From: Paenibacillus typhae
GTDB taxonomy: Bacteria > Bacillota > Bacilli > Paenibacillales > Paenibacillaceae
Direction: 5' to 3'
NCBI RefSeq assembly: GCF_900099765.1
Contig: NZ_FNDX01000001.1
Coordinates: 1 to 64,000 of the forward strand
DNA: 64,000 nt
Part shown: positions 28,220 through 36,646 of the stretch, in pieces
How the letters are laid out: every line of letters begins with the position of its first letter
How positions within the stretch are numbered: the first letter of the stretch is position 1
Translations under genes and position numbers: made by a program
The notes under the pieces: model-generated
What the model was told of the DNA's origin: nothing
Seen by the model: the letters and a program-made list of their open reading frames with translations, nothing else
Databases searched by the model: none

Positions 28220-29404
28220 ATGTATGACTTTGAACGCAAAATAGACCGCCGCAATACCCGATCCTATAAATGGGACCAGAGTGAAAAGCTGTTTGGCAAC
28301 AGCAATATTCTGCCGCTATGGGTGGCGGATATGGATTTTGAGAGTCCGCCCGCGGTAAAGGAAGCGATATTGCGCAGGGTGGAGTCCGGCATTTACGGCT
28401 ACAGTGTAACCGGCGAATCCTACAAGCAGGCCATTGTGAGCTGGTACAGCCGGCGTCATGACTGGAGGATTCAGCCGGAGTGGATTACCGATTCACCGGG
28501 GATTGTAACCTCGCTGAGCCTTTCGGTCGAGCTGCTTACCAAGCCCGGGGATGAAGTGATTCTGCAATCTCCTGTCTATTATCCTTTTTATGATGTCATT
28601 AATATGAACGACCGGACAGTAGCCAAGAATCCGCTGATTCTGAACAACGGGCGTTATGAAATGGATTATGCGCATCTCGAAGAGGTGATGAAGGGCGGGG
28701 CCAAGCTGCTGCTGCTCTGCAATCCGCACAATCCGGGCGGTAGGGTCTGGAAGCGTGAAGAGCTGCTGCGTCTGGGCGAGCTGTGCCTGCGTTACGGGGT
28801 AACGGTCATTTCCGATGAAATTCATTGCGATATGATCATGCCGGGACATAAGCATATTCCGTTTGCCTCCTTGTCTGAGGAGCTTGCTGACATTACGGTT
28901 ACCACGCTGGCAGCAACCAAAACCTTCAACCTGCCGGGTCTGCAGACCTCTTATATTGTAGCTAAAAATCCGGAGCTGCGCCGTAAATACGAACGCAAGC
29001 TGAAGGCGCTCAGCCTGCATATGTCGCATTATTTTGCCCAGGAAGCGGTAGAGGCAGCCTACAATGAAGGAGAGGCCTGGCTGGACGAGCTGATCCTGCA
29101 TATTGCCGGAAATGCGGAGTATGCAATCAGCTATCTGGCAGAGCATCTTCCTGCAGTCAAGGTTATGCGGCCTGAAGCCACCTATCTGCTCTGGCTGAAC
29201 TGCCGGGCGCTCGGGCTGGATGCCGCCGGGCTCAAAAAGCTGATGTACACGGAGGCCGAAGTGGCCTTTAACGAGGGTTCCGTTTTCGGTCCTGAAGGCG
29301 AAGGGCATCTGCGCATCAATCTGGCTTGCCCGCGTGCAGTGCTGGCTGAAGCCCTGCAGCGGTTCAGCCGTGCGGCTGCACCTTACGTCCAGCAGCACAA
29401 CTAA
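28220..29404 (+). CDS. patB: PLP-dependent C-S lyase, PatB/MalY type aminotransferase fold
   Basis: The 394-aa fold-type I PLP enzyme has the PLP-binding 'AATKTFNLPGL' Lys (about residue 234), 'SDEIHCDM' before it, 'LCNPHNPGGRVW' for the cofactor-binding Asn and the C-terminal 'LRINLACPR' substrate-carboxylate Arg. The N-terminal 'RRNTRSYKWD' and 'PLWVADMDF' are hallmarks of the MalY/PatB cystathionine beta-lyase subgroup. It likely cleaves cystathionine or cysteine conjugates to pyruvate, ammonia and a thiol. The start at ATG 28220 follows GAAGGA. The gene is followed by a strong terminator. The exact substrate is unknown. Confidence 0.85.
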   Translation: MYDFERKIDRRNTRSYKWDQSEKLFGNSNILPLWVADMDFESPPAVKEAILRRVESGIYGYSVTGESYKQAIVSWYSRRHDWRIQPEWITDSPGIVTSLSLSVELLTKPGDEVILQSPVYYPFYDVINMNDRTVAKNPLILNNGRYEMDYAHLEEVMKGGAKLLLLCNPHNPGGRVWKREELLRLGELCLRYGVTVISDEIHCDMIMPGHKHIPFASLSEELADITVTTLAATKTFNLPGLQTSYIVAKNPELRRKYERKLKALSLHMSHYFAQEAVEAAYNEGEAWLDELILHIAGNAEYAISYLAEHLPAVKVMRPEATYLLWLNCRALGLDAAGLKKLMYTEAEVAFNEGSVFGPEGEGHLRINLACPRAVLAEALQRFSRAAAPYVQQHN

Positions 29405-29418
29405 ATAATATTACAGTA

Positions 29419-29475
29419 AGCTTGCCGCAGATCCTCTTGAACACTGGCTGTTCAGAGGTCCGCGGCAGGCTTTTT
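29419..29475 (+). terminator. Strong terminator after the PatB-like gene
   Basis: A near-perfect stem of more than 20 bp runs from AGCTTGCCGC (29419 on) to GCGGCAGGCT (about 29462-29471), with an inner CTCTTGAAC/GTTCAGAG, and ends in TTTTT. Confidence 0.85.
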
Positions 29476-29524
29476 GCTTGACTTGCACCGGCTTAATACA
29501 GAGATGAATGGAGAGAACCTGCAA

Positions 29525-30475
29525 ATGAGCCTGACCCGAATGATAATTGACTGTGACACTGGAATTGATGATGCACTGGCTATACTATACGCACTCCGTA
29601 CACCGGGTGTAGTGATTGAGGGCATTACGATGGTCTTCGGCAATACGAGCGTCGAACAGGCTGCTGACAACACGCTCAGACTGCTGGATCTGGCCAAACC
29701 GGATTATGAAATTCCTGTTGCCATTGGCGCTTCCAAAGCGCTGGCCCGGGAGCTCGGCGGCTTCTCGCCCCATGTGCACGGGAAGAACGGCATTGGCGAC
29801 GTACAGCTCCCTGCTTCTTCCCGGCGGCCGGTTAAAGAGAATGCTGCAGCGTTTATCGTAAGGCTGGCTAATGAGCATCCCGGCGAAATCGTGCTGGTGA
29901 CGCTCGGCCGGCTGACCAATCTGGCGCAGGCGCTTGAACTGGACCCGGATTTGACAGCCAAGCTGAAAAAGGTAGTAGTGATGGGCGGCACGATTTTCAA
30001 GCCGGGGAATGTGACCCCGGTAGCCGAAGCCAATCTTTGGGGCGATCCGCTGGCGGCTGACCGGGTATTTACCTCAGGTCTGCCCGTGCTGATGGTGGGG
30101 CTGGATGTAACGCTGGAAACGCTGATAACCTCGGAGCATCTGGAACTGCTGAAGCGTCACGGCAAGGAAGAGAACCGGGCGGTTATCGAATTTATGGACC
30201 AGTCACTGCAGCATTATTTCCATTTTTACCGGGAGGCTAATTACATAATTAATGCCGCGCCGATGCACGATCCGCTGGCCTTGATGGCCGCGCTGCATCC
30301 GGACCTGCTGACCTGCCGGCAGATGAAGGTCCGTGTGGAGCATCAGGGGGAGCATACCAGCGGGATGGTCGTGGCCGATCTGCGGGCACAGCCCAAGACA
30401 GGGGAATTTATTGAGGTAGCTGTCGGAGTGGATGCCCGGCGTGCGCTCGGTGTCTTTTTAAGCGCGTTTATGTAG
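29525..30475 (+). CDS. Nucleoside hydrolase (IunH family)
   Basis: The 316-aa inosine-uridine preferring nucleoside hydrolase family enzyme hydrolyses the N-glycosidic bond of ribonucleosides. The signature DTGIDDA at residues 10-16 binds the catalytic calcium. Downstream are 'VVMGGTIFKPGNVTPVAEANLWGDPLAA' (the N-x-x-x-D calcium/ribose site) and 'MHDPLA' (C-terminal Asp ligand). Earlier in-frame starts at 29474 and 29504 exist, but ATG 29525 has GGAGAG nine bases upstream and fits the family start. The gene is monocistronic and acts in nucleoside salvage. Substrate preference cannot be read from sequence. Confidence 0.87.
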   Translation: MSLTRMIIDCDTGIDDALAILYALRTPGVVIEGITMVFGNTSVEQAADNTLRLLDLAKPDYEIPVAIGASKALARELGGFSPHVHGKNGIGDVQLPASSRRPVKENAAAFIVRLANEHPGEIVLVTLGRLTNLAQALELDPDLTAKLKKVVVMGGTIFKPGNVTPVAEANLWGDPLAADRVFTSGLPVLMVGLDVTLETLITSEHLELLKRHGKEENRAVIEFMDQSLQHYFHFYREANYIINAAPMHDPLALMAALHPDLLTCRQMKVRVEHQGEHTSGMVVADLRAQPKTGEFIEVAVGVDARRALGVFLSAFM

Positions 30476-30541
30476 GCTCTCCCGGCTGCAGGATTCTGGA
30501 GAAATGTCAGTGGCGTCATTCAAAAGTGACAATCTATTAAT

Positions 30542-30569
30542 TTGCTAAAATGTGCTAGTTTGGTAAAAT
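30542..30569 (+). promoter_or_regulatory. Sigma-A-like promoter for the stalk/GH18 gene
   Basis: TTGCTA (30542-30547) and TAAAAT (30564-30569) are separated by 16 bases. The start codon is 57 bases downstream. Confidence 0.5.
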
Positions 30570-30625
30570 GATAGGGTCGTGATTGTCTGTCATTCAGAAA
30601 TCCTGCAGATTGGAGAATAGAAGAT

Positions 30626-31870
30626 ATGAAAAGACTGAGTAAGCTGATATTATGCGCTGCAATAACGATGAGCGGTTTTACTGCTCTTCCTGTACAGCCC
30701 GCACAGGCTGCAGCAGGCAGCGTAACGATTATGCTGGACGGTTATCCGCTGCCGTTTCCGGCTGCACCAACGGTCATGAATGGAACTACGATGGTACCGT
30801 TCCGGGCCATTTCCGAAGCGCTCGGCATTAAAGTGGAGTGGAACCAGACAGCCAAGAAAATTACAGCAACCAACACCGGAGCCTTAGGCTCCAAGGTGGT
30901 CACTCTTACATTAGGCAGTACAACGGCAACCGTCAACGGCGCAGCGGTCAAGCTGGCTGTAGCACCGCAGAATATACGCGGCACGACGATGATTCCGCTC
31001 AGCTTCTTCGGCCAGCAGTTCGGGGCAGGGGTAAGCTGGAATCAGGCGACGAAGACCGTATCCATCACCTCTCCCCAAAGAGACCTGTATACGCTCGGCT
31101 TCTACGCCCAGAAGTCTTATGGCGAAGTATCGCTGATTCCCAGCTTTGATGCGGTGCATTTCGGCTGGAGCCGGCTGGACCGCAGCGGCCAGTTTACAAC
31201 AAGCAGTACGGATTTTTGGTGGCCGAAGGCTGACGGTGATGTAACACCGGAGTCCATTGTGCAGAACGCCGCAGCCGCAGGAACGGCCCCTTATCTGATG
31301 GTATATTCGGGTGATAAGGAGCTTGAGCTGACCAAGAACCTGGAAGACCCGGTGTTACAGCAGCAGACCATCTCAAGTATCGTTTCGCTGGCAACGGAGA
31401 AGGGCTTTCAGGGCATCGGACTTGATCTGGAAGGTCTGGGTCTGACCGGTGACAAGCAGCTGGTGCAGAGCCAGTTCAATACGTTCGTGAAGAACCTGGC
31501 GGCCGTGGCCCGTCCGGCAGGACTCAAGCTGACGGTCATTCTTCCGCCGCTTAACGGCTCCTTCAAAGGTTATGATTATAAGACGCTGGCATCGCTGGCT
31601 GATGATCTGGTCATTATGGCTTACGCCTATGAAGACGAATCCAGACCGGAGCCGCTGGCGATGGTCGATCAGGGAATCCGCCTGGCGCTGGAGCAGGTCA
31701 GCAAGGACAAGCTGATCCTCGGCATCTCGGTATTCAGTGAGGATGAGACCTCTGTCAATGCGAAGATCGGCCTGGCGAAGCGCTACGGGCTGAAAGGCAT
31801 CGCCATCTGGCGTCTGGGCCTAATCGGGCAGCCGGTATGGAACGAGATGAGTAAATCCGTGGAATTATAA
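30626..31870 (+). CDS. Secreted stalk-domain protein with GH18-like catalytic domain
   Basis: The 414-aa exported protein has a signal peptide (residues 1-29, AQA-AAG), then a copper-amine-oxidase N-terminal-like stalk domain (about residues 33-150, 'MVPFRAISEALGIKVEW' and 'MIPLSFFGQQFGAGVSW'), then a GH18-type TIM barrel (about 155-410). The barrel retains the family catalytic strand as 'GFQGIGLDLEGLG' (D-x-E of the DxxDxDxE motif, with the first Asp replaced) and 'LADDLVIMAYAYEDESRPEP' (MxYD-like strand). It resembles the spore/peptidoglycan YdhD-like GH18 group. Hydrolase activity on peptidoglycan or chitin-like glycans is plausible but the altered motif leaves doubt. Confidence 0.82.
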   Translation: MKRLSKLILCAAITMSGFTALPVQPAQAAAGSVTIMLDGYPLPFPAAPTVMNGTTMVPFRAISEALGIKVEWNQTAKKITATNTGALGSKVVTLTLGSTTATVNGAAVKLAVAPQNIRGTTMIPLSFFGQQFGAGVSWNQATKTVSITSPQRDLYTLGFYAQKSYGEVSLIPSFDAVHFGWSRLDRSGQFTTSSTDFWWPKADGDVTPESIVQNAAAAGTAPYLMVYSGDKELELTKNLEDPVLQQQTISSIVSLATEKGFQGIGLDLEGLGLTGDKQLVQSQFNTFVKNLAAVARPAGLKLTVILPPLNGSFKGYDYKTLASLADDLVIMAYAYEDESRPEPLAMVDQGIRLALEQVSKDKLILGISVFSEDETSVNAKIGLAKRYGLKGIAIWRLGLIGQPVWNEMSKSVEL

Positions 31871-31888
31871 ATTTATTTTTGAGGAAGG

Positions 31889-31915
31889 GACTGCCGTATG
31901 CAGTCTCTTTTTTTG
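31889..31915 (+). terminator. Terminator after the stalk/GH18 gene
   Basis: GACTGC (31889-31894) pairs with GCAGTC (31900-31905) around a CGTAT loop, followed by TCTTTTTTT. Confidence 0.85.
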
Positions 31916-32041
31916 GCTATCCGCTTTATGCCGGACAAACCCGCCACAACAAATGTCACATTAACCTGGGCCCGAAACCTTTATAATTTTTAAGGTTGAC
32001 CCTTGGGCTGACTATTTTTATTTACAGGAGGACATTTAAGC

Positions 32042-32995
32042 ATGAGCATAAAATATAAAGCACTGGAGCTTGATAAGCCGCTGACGTATGAGCTGGAGGG
32101 GCTTGAAGTGGGCGTCACCTCGAACTGCAATTTCCGCTGCGATTACTGCTGCGCCTATAATAGAAATGACGGGGAGGCCATCAACGGCAAGGAGGTTATC
32201 CGTATACTGGAGGAGCTTCCGGGGCTGAAGCGGGTCCGTCTCTCCGGCGGTGAGGTTACGTTGAAATTCCAGGATTGTGTGGAGATTGTGTCCTATTGCT
32301 CTTCCCGCGGTATCCAGACCCAGCTGAACTCCAACGGAAGTCTGCTTAATGCAGAGCGGATCGAACAGCTGGTGAAGGCTGGCCTGACCACGATACATAT
32401 TTCATTTAATTTTACGACGGCTGAGGGCTTCTCGAAATATTACAACATTCACCCGACAGTCTACGAAAAAATCAGAGAGAACATCACCATGTTTGCCAAA
32501 ACAGATGTAAACGTTGTGCTGGAAACGCTTCTGTTCGACCAGACACAGGATAACATGCAGGAGATCAGCGACCATGTCTATTCCATGGGAGTGCGGACCC
32601 ACGAAATTCAGAACAGCATTATTATGGGCCACACCGGATGGAAGGCGATCGCTGCGCAGGAGAACCTGAAGAATGCCGTAAATCAGCTGATTGCGAACCG
32701 GAAGGAAGATACTACCCTTTACTTCACCTGCATGGACCGCTTCATGGACAGACTGGGCTTTGAGGAGCAGCCGGGCGTCTATTTCCCGCACTGCATCGAA
32801 GGCAAGAAGCAGCTGCATCTGCACGGCAACGGTGATATTCTGATCTCTGAGCTGTGTCACCCAGTCATTATCGGTAACATCTACAAGGGTACCTCGCTGA
32901 ACGAGCTATACACGAATATGCCTAAACCGCTGGAGCAGTTCCTGGAGAAGCAGCCTTGTCCGGCGCTGGACGCTCTTTTTCCGGCAGAGGTATAG
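32042..32995 (+). CDS. Radical SAM protein with SPASM-like C-terminal cysteines
   Basis: The 317-aa enzyme has the radical SAM motif C29-x3-C33-x2-C36 ('SNCNFRCDYCC'), which binds the catalytic [4Fe-4S] cluster, and the SAM-binding 'RLSGGEVTL'. The C-terminal third contains more cysteines arranged like a SPASM/twitch auxiliary-cluster domain ('FPHCIEGKKQ...NGDILISELC', then a final 'CPALDALF'). This points to the MoaA/PqqE-like branch, often peptide- or protein-modifying. The ribosome site AGGAGG precedes ATG 32042. No RiPP precursor, maturase partner or transporter is adjacent (170 bases upstream and 212 downstream hold nothing suitable), so the substrate is unknown. Confidence 0.85.
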   Translation: MSIKYKALELDKPLTYELEGLEVGVTSNCNFRCDYCCAYNRNDGEAINGKEVIRILEELPGLKRVRLSGGEVTLKFQDCVEIVSYCSSRGIQTQLNSNGSLLNAERIEQLVKAGLTTIHISFNFTTAEGFSKYYNIHPTVYEKIRENITMFAKTDVNVVLETLLFDQTQDNMQEISDHVYSMGVRTHEIQNSIIMGHTGWKAIAAQENLKNAVNQLIANRKEDTTLYFTCMDRFMDRLGFEEQPGVYFPHCIEGKKQLHLHGNGDILISELCHPVIIGNIYKGTSLNELYTNMPKPLEQFLEKQPCPALDALFPAEV

Positions 32996-33010
32996 ATGAC
33001 CAAAGATGAT

Positions 33011-33050
33011 AAAGCCTTTTTTCTCTGTTTGGAGAAAAGGGCTTTATTTT
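33011..33050 (+). terminator. Terminator after the radical SAM gene
   Basis: AAAGCCTTTTTTCTC (33011-33025) pairs with GAGAAAAGGGCTTT (33032-33045), followed by ATTTTT. Confidence 0.8.
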
Positions 33051-33107
33051 TAGTCTCATTATTCGACAAAGTGTGATAAAATTCGCTAAAATTCTTCATG
33101 TCATCTA

Positions 33108-33133
33108 TAATAATCTCCGATATAATCCGATAT
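33108..33133 (+). promoter_or_regulatory. Candidate sigma-D (flagellar) promoter of the chemoreceptor gene
   Basis: TCCGATAT occurs twice in tandem (33116-33123 and 33126-33133), close to the sigma-D -10 consensus GCCGATAT. The second has TAAT (33108-33111) 14 bases upstream as a TAAA-like -35. Control by the motility sigma factor fits a chemoreceptor gene. The -35 is imperfect. Confidence 0.4.
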
Positions 33134-33207
33134 AGATTGTAATAATTGTTACAAAAATAAGGATTTATAAAAGATGGATAAGATGAAGGTGGAAGGGTGC
33201 TTACAAA

Positions 33208-35241
33208 ATGAAAATTCGGATGAAGCTATCGGTTATGATGATCGCCGTTACACTGATTTCTACGGCAATGATGGGAATTTTCACGTATTACAAATCTACA
33301 GGCACTATTATGAATCTCACCGAATCTGCCATGGCACAAGTCAACACGAACAAAGCACAGACTATTGAAGCTATGATAGACAAAGAGAAACGGAGCATGC
33401 AGCTGGTAGCCGGAGAATCGGAAATTGCTGAGCTGCTGCTGAAGGATGCTGCCGGTGAGCTAGCCGCCGGGGATGAGCTGGTGACTGAAGTGAATACCAG
33501 ACTGCAGGCACAGGTTAAGGATGCAGGGAATCTTGAGCATATGTTTGTAGTTAACATGCAAGGGATCGGGATTGCCGACAGTGATACTAAGCTGGTAGGA
33601 ACAGATTTCAGCGAACGCAATTATACGATTAATGTAATCAAGACCCGGGCGGCAGTGATCAGTGAAACGCTGAAATCCAAGTCCACTGGCGCTTACGTGC
33701 TTGCTTTTGCCCATCCGGTAATGAATAACGGGGAAATGATCGGGTTCGTGGCTTCGGCCGTCAATGCGAACAGCATTATCAAATACCTGGCGGATGCCAA
33801 GGTTGCCAACGCCCCTTCTTCCTACGCCTATCTGGTAGATGAGACCGGCAATATCCTCTATCATCCGGATGAAGCCAAGATCGGCTCCCCTGTGGAGAAT
33901 GAGCAGATCAAGGGTGTGGTTGAACGGGTAAAGTCCGGTGAGACCGTTGCGGATGACAATGTGCAGTATATGTATAAGGGAGCCGAGAAAAAAGCGGCCT
34001 ATAGCGTACTCCCGTTGACCAAATGGACGCTGGTGCTGACTGGTGACCTGGGGGAAATAATGCAGCCGATTGATAGTATGACAAACTACATTATTCTGCT
34101 TGGACTGGGCAGCCTGCTGCTGACCCTGCTGATCGGAATCATTGTGGCCACCCGGATCTCCTCACCGATTATCAAGCTGACAGAGCTGATTAACCGGACG
34201 GCAGAGCTGGATCTGAAATACGACAAGCAGTACGAGCATCTGGTCCGGAACAAGGACGAAACCGGTATAATTGCCAATGCGATGTTCCATACTCGTGCGG
34301 TTCTGCGCGAAATGGCCGGCAGTCTGGTCGGAATTTCGGGCAAGGTTCTGGACAATGCGGTGCTACTGGAAAAGCTCTCGGTTGACGTCCGCGAGAATGC
34401 GCACGACAACTCGGCAACAACTGAGCAGCTGTCCGCCGGTATGGAGGAGACGGCAGCCTCCAGCCAAGAGATGACGGCGGCGATCCATGAAGTTCAGACT
34501 AACGTGCAGCTAATTTCCGGGCGGGTCAGGGAAGGTGTGGATGTATCCGGCCATATTACAGAGCGTGCGCTTGCCCTGCAGCATGATGCCATAGAATCGA
34601 CAGACCGAGCCAAGGAGATTTATGAAGCGGTAAGAACCGAAATGGAAAAAGCGATCGAGCAGTCCGGCGCAATCCATGAGATTAACGTGCTTGCTGATAC
34701 CATCCTGTCGATTACGAGCCAGACCAATCTGCTTGCCCTCAACGCGGCGATTGAGGCTGCGCGGGCAGGTGAAGCGGGACGCGGCTTTGCGGTAGTGGCG
34801 GGCGAAATCCGCAAGCTGGCGGAGAAATCCTCGGAGACGGCATCCGGTATTCAGGGGGTTGTCAAAAATGTGTATTCATCAGTCGAGCTGATGAAAGAGC
34901 ATTCCGAGGCTGTGCTGGCCTTCATCGACCAGAACGTGCTCGCAGACTATGAGCGCCTTACCGAGGTCAGCCAGCAGTACAATGAGGATGCTTCCACGAT
35001 CAATGAGCTGATGGGCCAGTTTGCCGAAGCCGCCGATCATCTGAACGAAACCGTAGGCAGTATCGCCATTGCTGTGAATGAGGTTGCTGCAACCGTTAAT
35101 GAAGGAGCGATCGGCGTACAGGACATTGCCGTAAAAACCGCCGATATTGTCGAGAAGACCTTCCATGAGGCTGCTATGGCAGATGAGAATACCCAGAGTG
35201 CCAAAGAGCTGCAAGTACTGGTAGACAGGTTCAAAATCTGA
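33208..35241 (+). CDS. Methyl-accepting chemotaxis protein (dCache-type sensor)
   Basis: The 677-aa membrane chemoreceptor has TM1 at residues about 8-28, an extracellular Cache-type sensor at about 30-285 ('[25 protein letters not shown]', '[21 protein letters not shown]' are typical dCache strands), TM2 at about 291-313, HAMP to about 370, and a cytoplasmic signalling coiled coil whose hairpin tip is near residue 500-530 ('[19 protein letters not shown]'). Ligand binding controls CheA through CheW. The ligand is unknown, although dCache domains often bind amino acids or organic acids. The gene is monocistronic, and a sigma-D-like promoter lies upstream. Confidence 0.92.
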   Translation: MKIRMKLSVMMIAVTLISTAMMGIFTYYKSTGTIMNLTESAMAQVNTNKAQTIEAMIDKEKRSMQLVAGESEIAELLLKDAAGELAAGDELVTEVNTRLQAQVKDAGNLEHMFVVNMQGIGIADSDTKLVGTDFSERNYTINVIKTRAAVISETLKSKSTGAYVLAFAHPVMNNGEMIGFVASAVNANSIIKYLADAKVANAPSSYAYLVDETGNILYHPDEAKIGSPVENEQIKGVVERVKSGETVADDNVQYMYKGAEKKAAYSVLPLTKWTLVLTGDLGEIMQPIDSMTNYIILLGLGSLLLTLLIGIIVATRISSPIIKLTELINRTAELDLKYDKQYEHLVRNKDETGIIANAMFHTRAVLREMAGSLVGISGKVLDNAVLLEKLSVDVRENAHDNSATTEQLSAGMEETAASSQEMTAAIHEVQTNVQLISGRVREGVDVSGHITERALALQHDAIESTDRAKEIYEAVRTEMEKAIEQSGAIHEINVLADTILSITSQTNLLALNAAIEAARAGEAGRGFAVVAGEIRKLAEKSSETASGIQGVVKNVYSSVELMKEHSEAVLAFIDQNVLADYERLTEVSQQYNEDASTINELMGQFAEAADHLNETVGSIAIAVNEVAATVNEGAIGVQDIAVKTADIVEKTFHEAAMADENTQSAKELQVLVDRFKI

Positions 35242-35352
35242 TTTCATTTCACTCCTCAGCGGTTCTTCCAGGTATTTCAGTCCATAATAATAGTAAGAAT
35301 ATTATTGTGGATGTTAAGTGTACTGCTTAATGCTGAAATAAGGGGACACGGG

Positions 35353-36594
35353 ATGTTAAAAATCTCGCGGGAAGAGGAGCTGCACACGGGAAGCGGACAT
35401 GTGCGACAGCTGCAGGAGAGCTTTCTCCTGCAGCTGATACAGGAGGACTGGCCGGGCACGGAACCGGTCAGGACAAGGTTGCGCCAGCTTAAGCTGGCAC
35501 CCCTTGCAGCTGAAGGCCTCAGGCTGCGGTTTGCCGCTGCCGAGCTCAAGCTGCCGCCTGAGGAAATATCACCTGCGTTCAGGCGCCGGCAGCTTGCCGC
35601 AGGTGCCGGATTCCAGCTTGTGTGCCGGGAAGCGGCAGCCGGATGGAAGCATATTTATCCGTTTGTTAATGAGGCTAATCCGCTGCAGGTCTATTTCCTG
35701 ATTCCTTCCAGGGAAGGAGCTGAGCATGCGGGCCGGGCAAGCCGGTTTCTGGCGGGGCTGGGACAGAGGCTGGAGGCTGCTTTGGAACATGAGTGTATCT
35801 CAGCGACCGGTCTTGAGGTTAAGGGGCTGAAGCGGCTGAGAAATGCCTTTGCTTCCTGTCTATGCACCCTGGATATGACCGTCCGGCCCGGTATAGGGTC
35901 AGGAGCAGCAGACGCCGTAATGCCTGTCATGTCCTGGTTATCCCCGGAGGAAGAACGAAGGCTGCTGCAAATGATTGAGACTGCGGATACCTTTGCTTTT
36001 GAGCGGGAGCTGGTAGCCCTGTTTGGAACGGACGATGCTGCAGGGAAGCCGTTAGCCAACCATTTGTATCAGGGGTTGCGGCTCCTGCTCCTGCTGAACG
36101 TTGCCGCCGGAAAATTTGCCTTCAGAGGCACTGCCCTTTGTAAATATCTGTGGAACAGTCACGCTGCGCTTGCTGCCTGTACCTCTCCGGCACAGCTGGC
36201 AGAGCAGCTGTCTGCACTGGGGCTGCTGGTAATGGAAGAAGTGAAGCTGGCCCGCCAGTTCCCGGAAAGAGCGCTTGCGGAAGCCGTCAGAAAATATGTG
36301 GAGCGCAATTACGGCTGGGAGCTGCCGCCTTCTGCTGCAGCGCAGCTCTTCGGGGTGGAGGAGAGCAGCCTGAATAGGCAGTTCAAGCAGCACGTAGGCA
36401 TTCCGCTCGCTGATTATACCGTAAAGATCAGAATGGGCAGAGCCGAGCAGCTGCTGCCGGATGATAGGCTGAAGCTCACAGACCTAGCACCGCTCGTCGG
36501 CTATGACAGCTCCAGCCATTTCGTCAGCGCCTTCAAGAAATACAGCGGCAAAAGTCCAAAGGAATACCGGGAGCGGCTGCAGCGGAGCCGCTAA
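35353..36594 (+). CDS. AraC-family transcriptional regulator
   Basis: The 413-aa protein has a C-terminal AraC/XylS DNA-binding domain (about residues 315-413). The first helix-turn-helix is around 'SAAAQLFGVEESSLNRQFKQHVGI' and the second around 'LTDLAPLVGYDSSSHFVSAFKKYSGKSPKEYR', which matches the family signature closely. The N-terminal 300 residues are Ala/Leu-rich and not a recognised sensor domain. I chose ATG 35353 because AGGGG sits seven bases upstream, whereas the upstream in-frame start at 35305 has no ribosome site. Targets and inducer are unknown. Confidence 0.85.
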   Translation: MLKISREEELHTGSGHVRQLQESFLLQLIQEDWPGTEPVRTRLRQLKLAPLAAEGLRLRFAAAELKLPPEEISPAFRRRQLAAGAGFQLVCREAAAGWKHIYPFVNEANPLQVYFLIPSREGAEHAGRASRFLAGLGQRLEAALEHECISATGLEVKGLKRLRNAFASCLCTLDMTVRPGIGSGAADAVMPVMSWLSPEEERRLLQMIETADTFAFERELVALFGTDDAAGKPLANHLYQGLRLLLLLNVAAGKFAFRGTALCKYLWNSHAALAACTSPAQLAEQLSALGLLVMEEVKLARQFPERALAEAVRKYVERNYGWELPPSAAAQLFGVEESSLNRQFKQHVGIPLADYTVKIRMGRAEQLLPDDRLKLTDLAPLVGYDSSSHFVSAFKKYSGKSPKEYRERLQRSR

Positions 36595-36597
36595 CCT

Positions 36598-36644
36598 CAA
36601 ATAAAGAGGCCGCTCTTGCTTAACAGGAGCGGCCTCTTTATTTG
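36598..36644. terminator. Bidirectional terminator between the AraC gene and hisS
   Basis: A near-perfect 17-bp stem (AAATAAAGAGGCCGCTC from 36598, paired with GAGCGGCCTCTTTATTT to about 36643) with A-rich 5' and T-rich 3' flanks serves the two convergent genes. Confidence 0.9.
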
Positions 36645-36646
36645 AG

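Noticed and set aside
28493..29398. 301-codon open frame on the minus strand
   Set aside because: It is antisense to the PatB-like gene and shows no family signature or ribosome site.
31920..33207. RiPP cluster around the radical SAM gene
   Set aside because: No small precursor-like frame with a ribosome site, protease or exporter was found on either side.
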